Assembly: GCF_001423905.1 (NCBI RefSeq)
Contig: NZ_LMPQ01000009.1
Coordinates: 62,001 to 126,000 of the forward strand
Direction of reading: 5' to 3'
From: Frigoribacterium sp. Leaf186
GTDB lineage: Bacteria > Actinomycetota > Actinomycetes > Actinomycetales > Microbacteriaceae
DNA: 64,000 nt
In this document: positions 1-7,309 of the stretch, in pieces
How the letters are laid out: each line of letters begins with the position of its first letter
Numbering within the stretch: position 1 is the stretch's first letter
Program-made: the position numbers and the translations under genes
The notes under the pieces: model-generated
Database searches by the model: none
The model's input: only the letters and a program-made list of their open reading frames with translations
Told to the model about the DNA's origin: nothing

Positions 1-293
1 AACGGAGGCGCGAGGCGGTTGCCGAGGTCCTGGCCGTTCGCGTCGGGCAGCGGCAGGGCCTGGGCCAGCACGATCGGGACGATCACCACGAGGGCGGAGA
101 TCGCGCCGACCCACAGCTTGACCCGTGCGGCGGAGGACCGCCTGGCCGCCTCGGACCTCTTGAGCAGGCGCGGCGTGACCGCGGTGGGTCGCGCCTCCTG
201 TGCTTCCGCACCGGCGGTGCGGGCGGTCGCGGCACCGGCACGGCCGGCCGTCGTCGGGCCGGACGGGCGTCCGGCGGTGTCGAGGTGGCTCAT
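1..293 (-). CDS. ABC transporter permease, OppC/DppC type (5' part only)
   Basis: This is the beginning of the second membrane permease of a peptide-type (family 5 substrate-binding) ABC importer; the rest lies outside the window. The ATG at 293 overlaps the stop of the upstream permease (ATGA), which is the usual translational coupling of OppB/OppC pairs. The first ~58 residues are a hydrophilic Ala/Thr/Arg-rich tail, followed by a membrane segment (residues about 60-79, VGAISALVVIVPIVLA) and then the short loop PLPDANGQDLGNRLAPP that in OppC/DppC proteins precedes the periplasmic domain. Identity rests mostly on operon position and this first segment. It is third in an operon with the binding protein and OppB-type permease, opposite the DUF1537-PdxA2 gene. 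Confidence 0.75.
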   Translation of the reverse strand, partial: MSHLDTAGRPSGPTTAGRAGAATARTAGAEAQEARPTAVTPRLLKRSEAARRSSAARVKLWVGAISALVVIVPIVLAQALPLPDANGQDLGNRLAPP

Positions 294-1225
294 GCGGCAC
301 TCGCCTTTCCGAGCCGCACGCGCGGATCGAGCAGGGGGTAGGCGAGGTCGATCAGCAGCTGGACGCCGACGGCGAGCAGCGACGTGACCAGCACGGTCGC
401 CTGGATGAGGGGGTAGTCGCGGGTCTCGAGGGCCCGCACGATGAGCGACCCGACGCCGGGCCAGGCGAACACGACCTCGACCACGACGACGCCGTTCAGC
501 ATCGCCGCGAAGCGGGTGCCGAGGGCCGTGAAGACGGGGATCGCCGAGTTGCCCATGGCGTAGCGCCAGGTCAGGGCACGCTCCGAGACGCCGCGCGAGC
601 GGGCCACGGTGAGGTAGGGCGCCGAGAAGTTCGTCGCCATCTCGCGCCGGACGAGCCGCGAGATGAGGGCCACCTGCAAGATGGCGATCGTCACGGTCGG
701 CAGCACGAGGCCGCCCCAGGTCGCGAACCCCGAGGCGGGGAAGACCGGGATCACCACGGCGAAGGCGCTGAGCAGCAGGATGCCGGTCCAGAAGTCGGGC
801 ATCGACTGGCCGGCGATCGCGACGACGTTGACGCCGGTCTCGCTGCGGGTGTCGGTGCGGCGGGCCATCCAGACGCCGAGCGGGATCGACACGACCGCGG
901 CCAGCAGGATCGCCGCGAACGACAGGGTCAGCGTGTACGGCAGCCGTTCGAGCACGACCTGCACGGCCGGTGCCTGGAACGAGTACGAGGTGCCGAGGTT
1001 GCCCGTGAACAGCTGCTGGAGGAACACTCCGTACTGCTGCAGCAGCGGGTCGTCCAGGCCGAACTGCTCGCGCACCGCGGCCAGTTGCTCGTTCGTGGCG
1101 AGGGGGCCGGCGTAGGCGACGGCCGGGTCGCCGGGTGCGAGGCGGATCAGCACGAAGACCGTCGACACCGTGAGGAACACGGTGAGCAGGCCCTGGCCGA
1201 GGCGCTTGAGGACGTAGGTCGCCAC
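290..1225 (-). CDS. ABC transporter permease, OppB/DppB type
   Basis: Inner-membrane permease of a family-5 ABC importer, 311 residues, normal for DppB/OppB. It starts at a GTG at 1225, two bases after the stop of the binding-protein gene. The N-terminus TYVLKRLGQGLLTVFLT and the sequence VLIRLAPGDPA are the classic OppB opening (helix 1 plus the RLxPGDPA motif). The EAA loop that docks on the ATPase is visible near residues 205-235 (YLTVARSRGVSERALTWRYA). Six membrane segments can be drawn. It would form a heterodimer with the downstream OppC-type protein. No ATPase genes are seen in the window; they probably follow beyond position 1. The neighbouring sugar-acid genes suggest that the cargo may not be a peptide; that is inference. 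Confidence 0.93.
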   Translation of the reverse strand: MATYVLKRLGQGLLTVFLTVSTVFVLIRLAPGDPAVAYAGPLATNEQLAAVREQFGLDDPLLQQYGVFLQQLFTGNLGTSYSFQAPAVQVVLERLPYTLTLSFAAILLAAVVSIPLGVWMARRTDTRSETGVNVVAIAGQSMPDFWTGILLLSAFAVVIPVFPASGFATWGGLVLPTVTIAILQVALISRLVRREMATNFSAPYLTVARSRGVSERALTWRYAMGNSAIPVFTALGTRFAAMLNGVVVVEVVFAWPGVGSLIVRALETRDYPLIQATVLVTSLLAVGVQLLIDLAYPLLDPRVRLGKASAA

Positions 1226-1227
1226 GG

Positions 1228-2805
1228 TCAGGCCCCCAGTCGGACGGTCGAGAGCGGGTACGAGTTCGACGACGCCAGCTCGAGGCCCTCGACGCGCTCG
1301 CGGCGGGCGAGCACCGACTTCGGCACGAAGGCCCAGGCGCACGGCCAGGTGTCCCACGCCGCCTGCTGCGCCTCGGCGAGCCGCTGCTGGCGCAGGGTCG
1401 CGTCGGGCTCGGTCGAGGCCCGGGCGATGGCCTCGGTGACGTCGGGCTTCACGTAGCCCTGGTAGGTGTCGCGGGTCTGCTCCTTCTCGGCGGTGCCCGC
1501 GTACATGCCCTGCAAGATGGTCAGCGCGAGCCCGGTGGGGGCCGAGAAGCCGTTGCCGAGCAGGTCCCAGTCGCCGGCCTTGCCCTGACGCCACTGCAAG
1601 ATGTCGCCGCCCGGCTCGAACTGCTGCAGGGTGGTCCGCACGCCGATCGCGCCGAACATCTCGACGAGGGCCTCCATGATGAAGGTGTCGCCGGCGAACT
1701 CGCCGGTCTCCCAGATGATGCGCAAGGTGAGGTCGCTCGCGCCGAGCTCGGCGAGCGTGCTGCGGGCCAGGTCGGGGTCGTAGGTGTACTCGCCGGTCTT
1801 CGCGTAGCCGAGCAGGCTCGACGGCACGACGCCGTCGGCCTGCGTCACCGAATCGGTCAGCACGTCGCGCACCAGGGCGCGGCCGTCGATCGCGTGGCTG
1901 AGCGCCTCGCGCACCCGGGCGTCGGCCAACGGGTGCCCCTCGGGCTTGCGGAAGTTGAAGAAGATCTGGTTGATGCGCAGGCTCGACGCCTCGTCGAGCG
2001 CGATGCCGGGCAGGCCCTGCAACTGTGTCGCCGAGTCGGGGGTGATCGAGTCGATCACGTCGACCTCGCCGCTGCGCAGGGCGATGACGCGGCTGGACTC
2101 CTCGGGCAAGAACCTCACCTCGACCCGTTCGACGCCCGGTGCCTCGCCCCAGTACTGCTCGTTGCGCGTGAGGCTGTAGGTGCCGGCGCCACGGTTGAAG
2201 CGCGTGACGACGAACGGGCCGCTGCCCACGCCGTCCTGCAGCTCTTCCGGCTTGTTGGCCGCCGCCGGGGTGATCAGGATGTTGCTCATCAGGGCGTCGA
2301 GCACGGGGATCGGCTGCGACGAGTCGAGCGTGAAGGTGCGCTCGTCGATCGCGGTCACGGTCGGGAACTCGGGGAAGAAGCTGGCCACGAACGAGCCCTG
2401 CACCTGTTCGTACATCTGCAGGGCCGTGGCGACGTCGTCGACCGTGACCGGCGTGCCGTCCGAGTAGCGGACGCCCTCGCGCAGCCGGACGGTCCACTGC
2501 GTGTCGCTGGTCGGCTCGAAGGACTCGGCGAGCACGAGCTCGGGGGTGATGTCGGGGCCGATGCGCGTGAGCGCCTGGCGCACGGCACGCTGCACGGTGA
2601 CGGCGGCGTCGAACTGGTTCAGCTTGTTGTCGAGGCTGACCAGCGAGCGGTTGAGGGCCAGCGTCAGCGTGCCCGGGCCCGGCAGGCCGGTCGGACCGGC
2701 GCAGCCGGCGAGGCTGGTGGTGGTCACGAAGAGGCCGGCCGCGGCACCCCATCTCAGCAGGGTGCGGCGCGACATCTCGTGGTCCGCGAACGGAACGGTC
2801 ATCAT
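1228..2805 (-). CDS. Family 5 extracellular substrate-binding lipoprotein
   Basis: Solute receptor of the ABC importer, 525 residues, about the normal size for DppA/OppA-like proteins. The N-terminus has a twin-arginine-like stretch (MSRRTLLRW), a hydrophobic core and a lipobox LAGC, so the mature protein is probably a lipoprotein exported by Tat or Sec. The family-5 signature appears as SLDNKLNQFDAAVTVQRAVRQ and VRLREGVRYSDGTPVTVDDV, and the domain continues to the C-terminus. The start could be 2805 or the ATG eleven codons downstream (MSRRTL), which would give a more usual signal peptide length. It is first in the operon and divergent from the DUF1537-PdxA2 fusion, so it probably supplies the substrate of that pathway or a conjugate of it. 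Confidence 0.9.
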   Translation of the reverse strand: MMTVPFADHEMSRRTLLRWGAAAGLFVTTTSLAGCAGPTGLPGPGTLTLALNRSLVSLDNKLNQFDAAVTVQRAVRQALTRIGPDITPELVLAESFEPTSDTQWTVRLREGVRYSDGTPVTVDDVATALQMYEQVQGSFVASFFPEFPTVTAIDERTFTLDSSQPIPVLDALMSNILITPAAANKPEELQDGVGSGPFVVTRFNRGAGTYSLTRNEQYWGEAPGVERVEVRFLPEESSRVIALRSGEVDVIDSITPDSATQLQGLPGIALDEASSLRINQIFFNFRKPEGHPLADARVREALSHAIDGRALVRDVLTDSVTQADGVVPSSLLGYAKTGEYTYDPDLARSTLAELGASDLTLRIIWETGEFAGDTFIMEALVEMFGAIGVRTTLQQFEPGGDILQWRQGKAGDWDLLGNGFSAPTGLALTILQGMYAGTAEKEQTRDTYQGYVKPDVTEAIARASTEPDATLRQQRLAEAQQAAWDTWPCAWAFVPKSVLARRERVEGLELASSNSYPLSTVRLGA

Positions 2806-2903
2806 CGACCTCTCGATCCAAGGGGTTCGACGAGGTCGACCGACGCCCGGTACCGCAGCGCTGCGAGGCCCTCGTCCGGGCTGAGGGACACTGTGCCACC
2901 ACT

Positions 2904-2939
2904 GCGCGTTCCGCGCAAGACTGCTGGCGCGAAACGCGC
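2904..2939. promoter_or_regulatory. Pair of near-palindromic operator candidates between divergent operons
   Basis: The 157-base divergent region holds two copies of a 13-base near-palindrome with consensus GCGCGTTYCGCGC: 2904-2916 on the plus strand and 2927-2939 on the minus strand (read on plus as GCGCGAAACGCGC). Their centres are 23 bases apart. They sit just upstream of the 2963 start and are well placed to control both directions. The DeoR-family protein encoded at 5308 is the obvious candidate to bind them, but this is inferred from position only. Confidence 0.5.
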
Positions 2940-2962
2940 AGCCGTGTCAGGATGACCGCATC

Positions 2963-5278
2963 ATGACCCCGATCACCGTCATCGCCGACGACCTGTCCGG
3001 CGCCGCCGAGACCGCCGAGCAGTTCCGGCTGCGCGGCCATGAGACCACGGTCTCGCTCGGCGTGCCCACGGGCCCGCCCGCAGCGGTGACGGTCGTCGAC
3101 CTCGGCACCCGAGCGGGCACCGCCGAGGAGGCGCGGGTCGCGATCGACGCGCTGCCCCTGCCGGTCGGCACCCTCGTCCTGAAGAAGACCGACTCGCTCT
3201 GGCGCGGTCACGTCGGGCCCGAGCTCGAGGCCCTCGCCGCCCGCGGGTACGACGTCGTCGTCGCCGGGGCGCTGCCCGCGCTCGGCCGCACCGTCGTCGA
3301 CGGGCGGCCCCTGGTCGACGGTCGGCCACTCGCCGAGAGCGGGCTCTGGCACCTCGAACCACGCCGCGCCCCCGGGGCCCTCGACGACCTGGTCGACCAC
3401 CCGACGGTGCTCGTCGGCCTCGACGTCGTGCGCTCGGGCCCGACCGCGTTCACCCGGTGCCTCGACGACGCGCTCGGCGGGGGAGCCCTCGCCCTCGTCG
3501 ACGCCGAGACCGACGACGACCTCTCCGCCGTGGTCGACGCCGTGCTCCGGCTCGCGGAGCGGCCCGGCGCGCGCCGACCCGTCGCCCTGGCCGGCAGCGC
3601 GGCGCTCGCCGCGGCCCTGGCCGACGCCGTGGCACCCGCGAGCGGGCCCGCGGGCGACCTGGGCACCTCCGTGGGCGCCGGGCCCCGCGGGTGGGCCGGG
3701 CCCGAGCGACCCGTGCTCGTCGTGGTCGGTTCGGCCGCCGAGGTGGCCCGGGGCCACGTCGACGTGCTCGCCGCGACCGGTGCGGACGTGCACGTGCTCG
3801 ACCCGGCGGACGACGGGGGCGACCTCGTCGACGCGGCCCGCGCCTCCTTGGCCCTCTCGCCCCTCGCCGTGCTCGCCGTCACCGGGCGTCGCCTGGCCGA
3901 CCCGGCCGCCGCGTCGGCCGCGCTCGCCGCCGTCGTCGCGCGCGTCGCCGCCGACGTCGAGGTCGACCTCGTGCTGACCGGTGGCGAGACCGCGCGGGCC
4001 GTCCTCGACCGGCTCGCCACGACCACCCTGCGGCCGCTCGCCCAGGTCGAGCACGGTGCCGTGCTCAGCCGCACGGACGACGACCGACTGGTCGCCACCA
4101 AGCCCGGCAGCTTCGGCGGGTCGACCGTGCTCGCCGACCTCGTCGACCTGGTGCGCCGCACGCGCACCGGCGTCGACCCCCACGACCTCACCGGAGTCGG
4201 CCGCGTCCGGCGCCCCCACGAAACGGAGAACCCCATGACCACGACCACCCCCGACACCCGGCCCTTCATCGCCGTCACGATGGGTGACGGCGCCGGCGTC
4301 GGGCCGGAGGTCACCGTCGGCGCCCTGCTCGACGAGGCCGCCTACCGCGACGCCCGCCCCGTCGTCGTCGGCGACGCGCACCGACTGCGGCTCGGCGCGG
4401 CGGCCCTCGGGGTCGAGGCCGAGATCGTCGAGGTGGACGGCCCGGCCGACGCCGTCTTCACGCCCGGCCGCATCAACGTCGTCGACCCGCACCTGCTCTC
4501 GGCCGACCTGCCCTGGGGGGCCGTGTCCGCCGAGGCGGGCCACGCCGCGTACGAGTACATCCGCATCGCGTGCGAGCTCGGCATGGCGGGTGCCGTGCAG
4601 GGCATCTGCACGGCACCGCTCAACAAGGCCGCGCTGCACGAGGCCGGCCACGTGTTCCCCGGCCACACCGAGCTGCTCGCCCACTTCATGGGCGTCGGCG
4701 AGGTGTCGATGATGCTCTCGACGCCCAAGATCAAGGTCATCCACGTGACCACCCACATCGGGCTGATCGACGCCATCGCCAAGATCGAGCCGGGCCTGGT
4801 CGAGCGCACCGTGCGCCGCGGCTGGGAGGCCCTGCGCCGGGCGGGCGTCGACGACCCGCGCATCGGCGTCTGCGCCATCAACCCGCACGCCGGCGAGAAC
4901 GGCCTGTTCGGCTACGGAGAAGAGGCCGAGAAGATCACCCCCGCGATCGAGGTGCTGCAGGCCGACGGCATCCGCGCCGTCGGGCCGCTGCCCGCCGACA
5001 CCGCGTTCTTCCTCGGCGGTCGCGGCGACTACGACCTCATCGTGGCGATGTACCACGACCAGGGCCACGGCCCCGTCAAGGTGCTCGGCATCGAGGCCGG
5101 CGTCAACATCACCGTCGGACTGCCCGTCATCCGCACCTCGGTCGACCACGGCACGGCCTTCGACATCGCCGGCACCGGCGTCGTCGCGGTCGGTAGCATG
5201 ATCGAGGCGTTGCGCCAGGCGGTCGAGATGTCGCCCAGCCCGGCCGACGCGGCCCGGGTCGGAGCGCCGTCGGCCTGA
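2963..5278 (+). CDS. DUF1537 four-carbon acid-sugar kinase fused to PdxA2-type 4-phosphate dehydrogenase
   Basis: One 771-codon frame holds two enzymes that are normally separate. Residues 1-~415 are a DUF1537 acid-sugar kinase: ADDLSGAAETAEQF at the start, KKTDSLWRGH near 75, and the C-terminal nucleotide-binding motifs TGGETA and KPGSFGG. Residues ~425-771 are a PdxA family dehydrogenase: VTMGDGAGVGPE, NKAALHEAGHVFPGHTE, CAINPHAGENGLFGYGEE and the metal-site region AMYHDQGHGPVKVLG. In known pathways a DUF1537 kinase phosphorylates D- or L-threonate (or erythronate) and PdxA2 oxidises 4-phosphothreonate to a DHAP precursor. An internal ATG at 4235, preceded by ACGGAGAA, is in frame and marks exactly the usual PdxA2 start, so a separate PdxA2 may also be made. 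There is no stop between the parts; a lost stop codon or sequencing error must be excluded. Confidence 0.88.
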   Translation: MTPITVIADDLSGAAETAEQFRLRGHETTVSLGVPTGPPAAVTVVDLGTRAGTAEEARVAIDALPLPVGTLVLKKTDSLWRGHVGPELEALAARGYDVVVAGALPALGRTVVDGRPLVDGRPLAESGLWHLEPRRAPGALDDLVDHPTVLVGLDVVRSGPTAFTRCLDDALGGGALALVDAETDDDLSAVVDAVLRLAERPGARRPVALAGSAALAAALADAVAPASGPAGDLGTSVGAGPRGWAGPERPVLVVVGSAAEVARGHVDVLAATGADVHVLDPADDGGDLVDAARASLALSPLAVLAVTGRRLADPAAASAALAAVVARVAADVEVDLVLTGGETARAVLDRLATTTLRPLAQVEHGAVLSRTDDDRLVATKPGSFGGSTVLADLVDLVRRTRTGVDPHDLTGVGRVRRPHETENPMTTTTPDTRPFIAVTMGDGAGVGPEVTVGALLDEAAYRDARPVVVGDAHRLRLGAAALGVEAEIVEVDGPADAVFTPGRINVVDPHLLSADLPWGAVSAEAGHAAYEYIRIACELGMAGAVQGICTAPLNKAALHEAGHVFPGHTELLAHFMGVGEVSMMLSTPKIKVIHVTTHIGLIDAIAKIEPGLVERTVRRGWEALRRAGVDDPRIGVCAINPHAGENGLFGYGEEAEKITPAIEVLQADGIRAVGPLPADTAFFLGGRGDYDLIVAMYHDQGHGPVKVLGIEAGVNITVGLPVIRTSVDHGTAFDIAGTGVVAVGSMIEALRQAVEMSPSPADAARVGAPSA

Positions 5279-5307
5279 GCCCGCCCCACGATCAGGACGG
5301 TCACCGC

Positions 5308-6084
5308 ATGAGCACCACCGCGCGAGAGCGACGCCGCGACATCGTCGAGCTGGCCCACACCACCGGGCTGGCGAGCGTCGACGAGCTCAGCCGTCGCTTC
5401 GAGGTGACCCCGTCCACGATCCGACGTGACCTGGCCGAGCTGACCCGCCAGGGCGAGATCGCCCGCACCTACGGCGGCGCCATGCCGCTCGGCGCCCCCG
5501 GTGCCGAACCGACCTTCCGCCAGCGCAACCGCGAGGCCGGGGTGGCGAAGGCCGAGATCGCCCGGTACGCCCGCACGCTCGTCCGCGACGGCGAGACGCT
5601 GCTGTTCGACGCGGGGTCGTCGGTCGCGGCCTTGGCCCGGGAGGCGCGCTCGGGTCTGGTCGCGACGGTCGCCACCACCTCGATCGCCGTCATCCAGCAG
5701 CTCGCCGACTCGGACGGCATCCACCTCGAGTGCCTCGGCGGCACGCTGCGCCCCGCCAGCCAGGGCTTCGTCGGGCCGCTCGCCGAGGCCGCCCTCGAGC
5801 GCATGACCTTCGACCGGGTGTTCCTCGGGGCGGACGGCGTGCTCGCCTCGGGCCACGTGGTCGAGGCCGACCTCGTCCAGACCCGCCTCAAAGAGCTGAT
5901 GTGCCGGCAGTCCGAGCGCGTCTACGTGCTGGCCGACGGGTCGAAGCTCGGCCGCGCGACCTTCCACGCCCGGGCCGAGCTGCCCGACGGCTGGACCCTC
6001 GTGACCGACGCCACCGCGACGCCCGAGGCCCTGGCCGCATTCGAGGCCGCCGGCGTCGACGTGGTCGTCGCGCCCGCCGGCTGA
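5308..6084 (+). CDS. DeoR-family transcriptional regulator
   Basis: A 258-residue repressor of standard DeoR/GlpR size. The N-terminal winged helix reads RRRDIVELAHTTGLASVDEL...VTPSTIRRDLAEL (residues ~8-45), typical of DeoR. The sugar-phosphate-binding domain follows, with the family features TYGGAM, LLFDAGSSVAALA and VFLGADGV, and ends with VLADGSKLGR. It is 29 bases downstream of the DUF1537-PdxA2 gene on the same strand, so it is probably co-transcribed and responds to a phosphorylated four-carbon intermediate. The paired operator candidates at 2904-2939 fit a DeoR-type multimer. The start is the first ATG of the frame, following TCAGGACGG. Confidence 0.92.
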   Translation: MSTTARERRRDIVELAHTTGLASVDELSRRFEVTPSTIRRDLAELTRQGEIARTYGGAMPLGAPGAEPTFRQRNREAGVAKAEIARYARTLVRDGETLLFDAGSSVAALAREARSGLVATVATTSIAVIQQLADSDGIHLECLGGTLRPASQGFVGPLAEAALERMTFDRVFLGADGVLASGHVVEADLVQTRLKELMCRQSERVYVLADGSKLGRATFHARAELPDGWTLVTDATATPEALAAFEAAGVDVVVAPAG

Positions 6085-6107
6085 CGCGCGCTGCGCGCCG
6101 CTCGCCG

Positions 6108-6128
6108 GCTGGCGCGCCGCCCGCCAGC
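6108..6128 (+). terminator. Weak GC hairpin after the DeoR gene
   Basis: A perfect 7-bp stem (GCTGGCG at 6108-6114 with CGCCAGC at 6122-6128) and a 7-base loop lies 24 bases after the DeoR stop. No run of T follows, so a terminator role is only possible. Confidence 0.35.
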
Positions 6129-6160
6129 GCGCGTCCCGCCCCGCGCCCCGCGTGCCCTTG

Positions 6161-6224
6161 TCGCACCGCCGAGTGAACGTCGCACCGTCACATTCGGCGG
6201 TGCGACGTTCACTCGGCGGTGCGA
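6161..6224. repeat. Long palindrome, family 1 (solitary copy)
   Basis: A perfect 27-bp inverted repeat: left arm 6161-6187 begins TCGCACCGCCGAGTGAACGT, right arm 6198-6224 is its complement, with a 10-base loop. The same core (TGAACRTCGCACCGCC) occurs in the two palindromes flanking the DUF559 gene at 19924-20871. Here there is no nuclease gene next to it. The length and perfection exceed an ordinary terminator and there is no T-run on either side. Confidence 0.9.
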
Positions 6225-6276
6225 TGTCGGCACGGACTCGGCTCACGGGCCTGCGGACCCGACGTGGTGCCCCGCG

Positions 6277-6348
6277 GAGGTCGCACCGCGCTCGCGTCGT
6301 CGAACCAGCCCGGAGGCTGGTTCGACGACGCGACGGTGGTGCGACCTC
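6277..6348. repeat. Long palindrome, family 2
   Basis: Inverted repeat in two blocks: GAGGTCGCACC (6277-6287) pairs with 6338-6348, and CGCGTCGTCGAACCAGCC (6293-6310) pairs with 6315-6332, around a 4-base loop. A close relative lies at 16329-16400. It stands between the family-1 palindrome and the SDR gene and shares the GTCGCACC element with family 1. Confidence 0.9.
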
Positions 6349-6367
6349 GTCGGGCAGGATGGTCGAC

Positions 6368-7162
6368 ATGCCTGCCCCCGCCGCCGCCCCGCACATCTCG
6401 GCCCTGCCCACCGCGCTCGTCACCGGTTCGTCCGGCGGCATCGGCGCGGAGTTCGCCCGTCGGCTCGCGCCCGACCACGACGTGGTGATCGTGGCGCGCA
6501 GCGGCGACCGCCTCGAGCAGGTGAGGGCCGAACTCGTGGCGACCCGCGCCTCCGGGGCGTTCACGACCGTGGTCGCCGACCTCGCGACGCCCGAGGGGGT
6601 CGAGACCGTGCTGGCCGCGGTGGGCGACCGCCCGATCGACGTGCTGGTCAACAACGCGGGCGTCGGCTCGCACGGCGCCTTCGCCGAGGCCGACGCCGAC
6701 GCGCAGCAGGCGCAGGTGCACCTCAACTGCTCGCAGGTGGTCGCGCTGACGCGCGCGCTGCTGCCGGGCATGCTCGAGCGCCGACGCGGCACGGTGGTGA
6801 ACGTCGCCTCGACCGCGGCCTTCCAGCCGATCCCGACGATGGCGGTCTACGGCGCGACGAAGGCGTTCGTGCTCTCGTTCAGCGAGGCGCTGCACGCCGA
6901 GGTCCGCGGGTCGGGGGTCACCGTCACGGCCCTCTGCCCCGGCGCGACCGAGACCGGGTTCTTCGCCGCGACCGGACGGGACTTCCTCACGAGCGGGCGC
7001 CAGACGCCCGAGCAGGTCGTCACCGCGGCCCTGCGGGCCGTGCGTCGTCGTCGCGCCGTCGTCGTCAGCGGGCTCGGCAACGCGATCGGCGCGCAGGCGC
7101 ACCGGTTCCTGCCGCGGCGACTCGTGACCGCGGCGTCGTCGCTGATCGTGCGCGAGCGCTAG
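6368..7162 (+). CDS. Short-chain dehydrogenase/reductase (SDR), YdfG/DltE-like
   Basis: A 264-residue classical SDR that uses NAD(P)H to reduce or oxidise an unidentified substrate. The Rossmann motif is TGSSGGIGAEFA (residues ~18-29), the structural NNAG appears as LVNNAGVGSHG, and the catalytic Ser/Tyr/Lys are in NVASTAAFQ and YGATKAFV. I chose ATG 6368 because GGCAGGATGG lies 6-8 bases upstream; an in-frame ATG at 6359 is an alternative. It stands alone between palindromes and a 42-bp tandem repeat whose second reading frame continues past the stop. The substrate cannot be told from the sequence. It resembles the SDR at 44588 in overall type but lies in no metabolic cluster. Confidence 0.9.
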   Translation: MPAPAAAPHISALPTALVTGSSGGIGAEFARRLAPDHDVVIVARSGDRLEQVRAELVATRASGAFTTVVADLATPEGVETVLAAVGDRPIDVLVNNAGVGSHGAFAEADADAQQAQVHLNCSQVVALTRALLPGMLERRRGTVVNVASTAAFQPIPTMAVYGATKAFVLSFSEALHAEVRGSGVTVTALCPGATETGFFAATGRDFLTSGRQTPEQVVTAALRAVRRRRAVVVSGLGNAIGAQAHRFLPRRLVTAASSLIVRER

Positions 7163-7171
7163 AGCCGCCGG

Positions 7172-7297
7172 CCCGGCCCGAGCCCGAGGTCGTCGAGCCC
7201 GAAAGCGCCGTCGCCCGGCCCGAGCCCGCCGTCGTCGAGCCCGAGACCGCCGTCCTCACGCTCGAGCCCGCCGTCGTCGAGCCCGAGACCAAGGTCG
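7172..7297. repeat. Three tandem copies of a 42-bp repeat
   Basis: Units at 7172-7213, 7214-7255 and 7256-7297 share the core GAGCCCGCCGTCGTCGAGCC. In the plus frame one base off from the SDR stop they read as a 14-residue repeat of the type RPEPAVVEPETAVL without stops. They fill the gap between the convergent SDR and Fic genes. They may be a fossil C-terminal tail of the SDR or a non-coding repeat. Confidence 0.75.
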
Positions 7298-7309
7298 TCG
7301 TGCCCCGCC

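Noticed and set aside
290-5149. A minus-strand open frame of about 1600 codons
   Set aside because: Only its 3' part (290-1225) is the real permease; the rest is antisense to the binding-protein, DUF1537-PdxA2 genes and is open only because of high GC.
6161-6348. Reading the paired palindromes as a CRISPR array or an attachment site
   Set aside because: No repeated direct units with regular spacers, no cas genes, no integrase; the units are inverted repeats of two different families.
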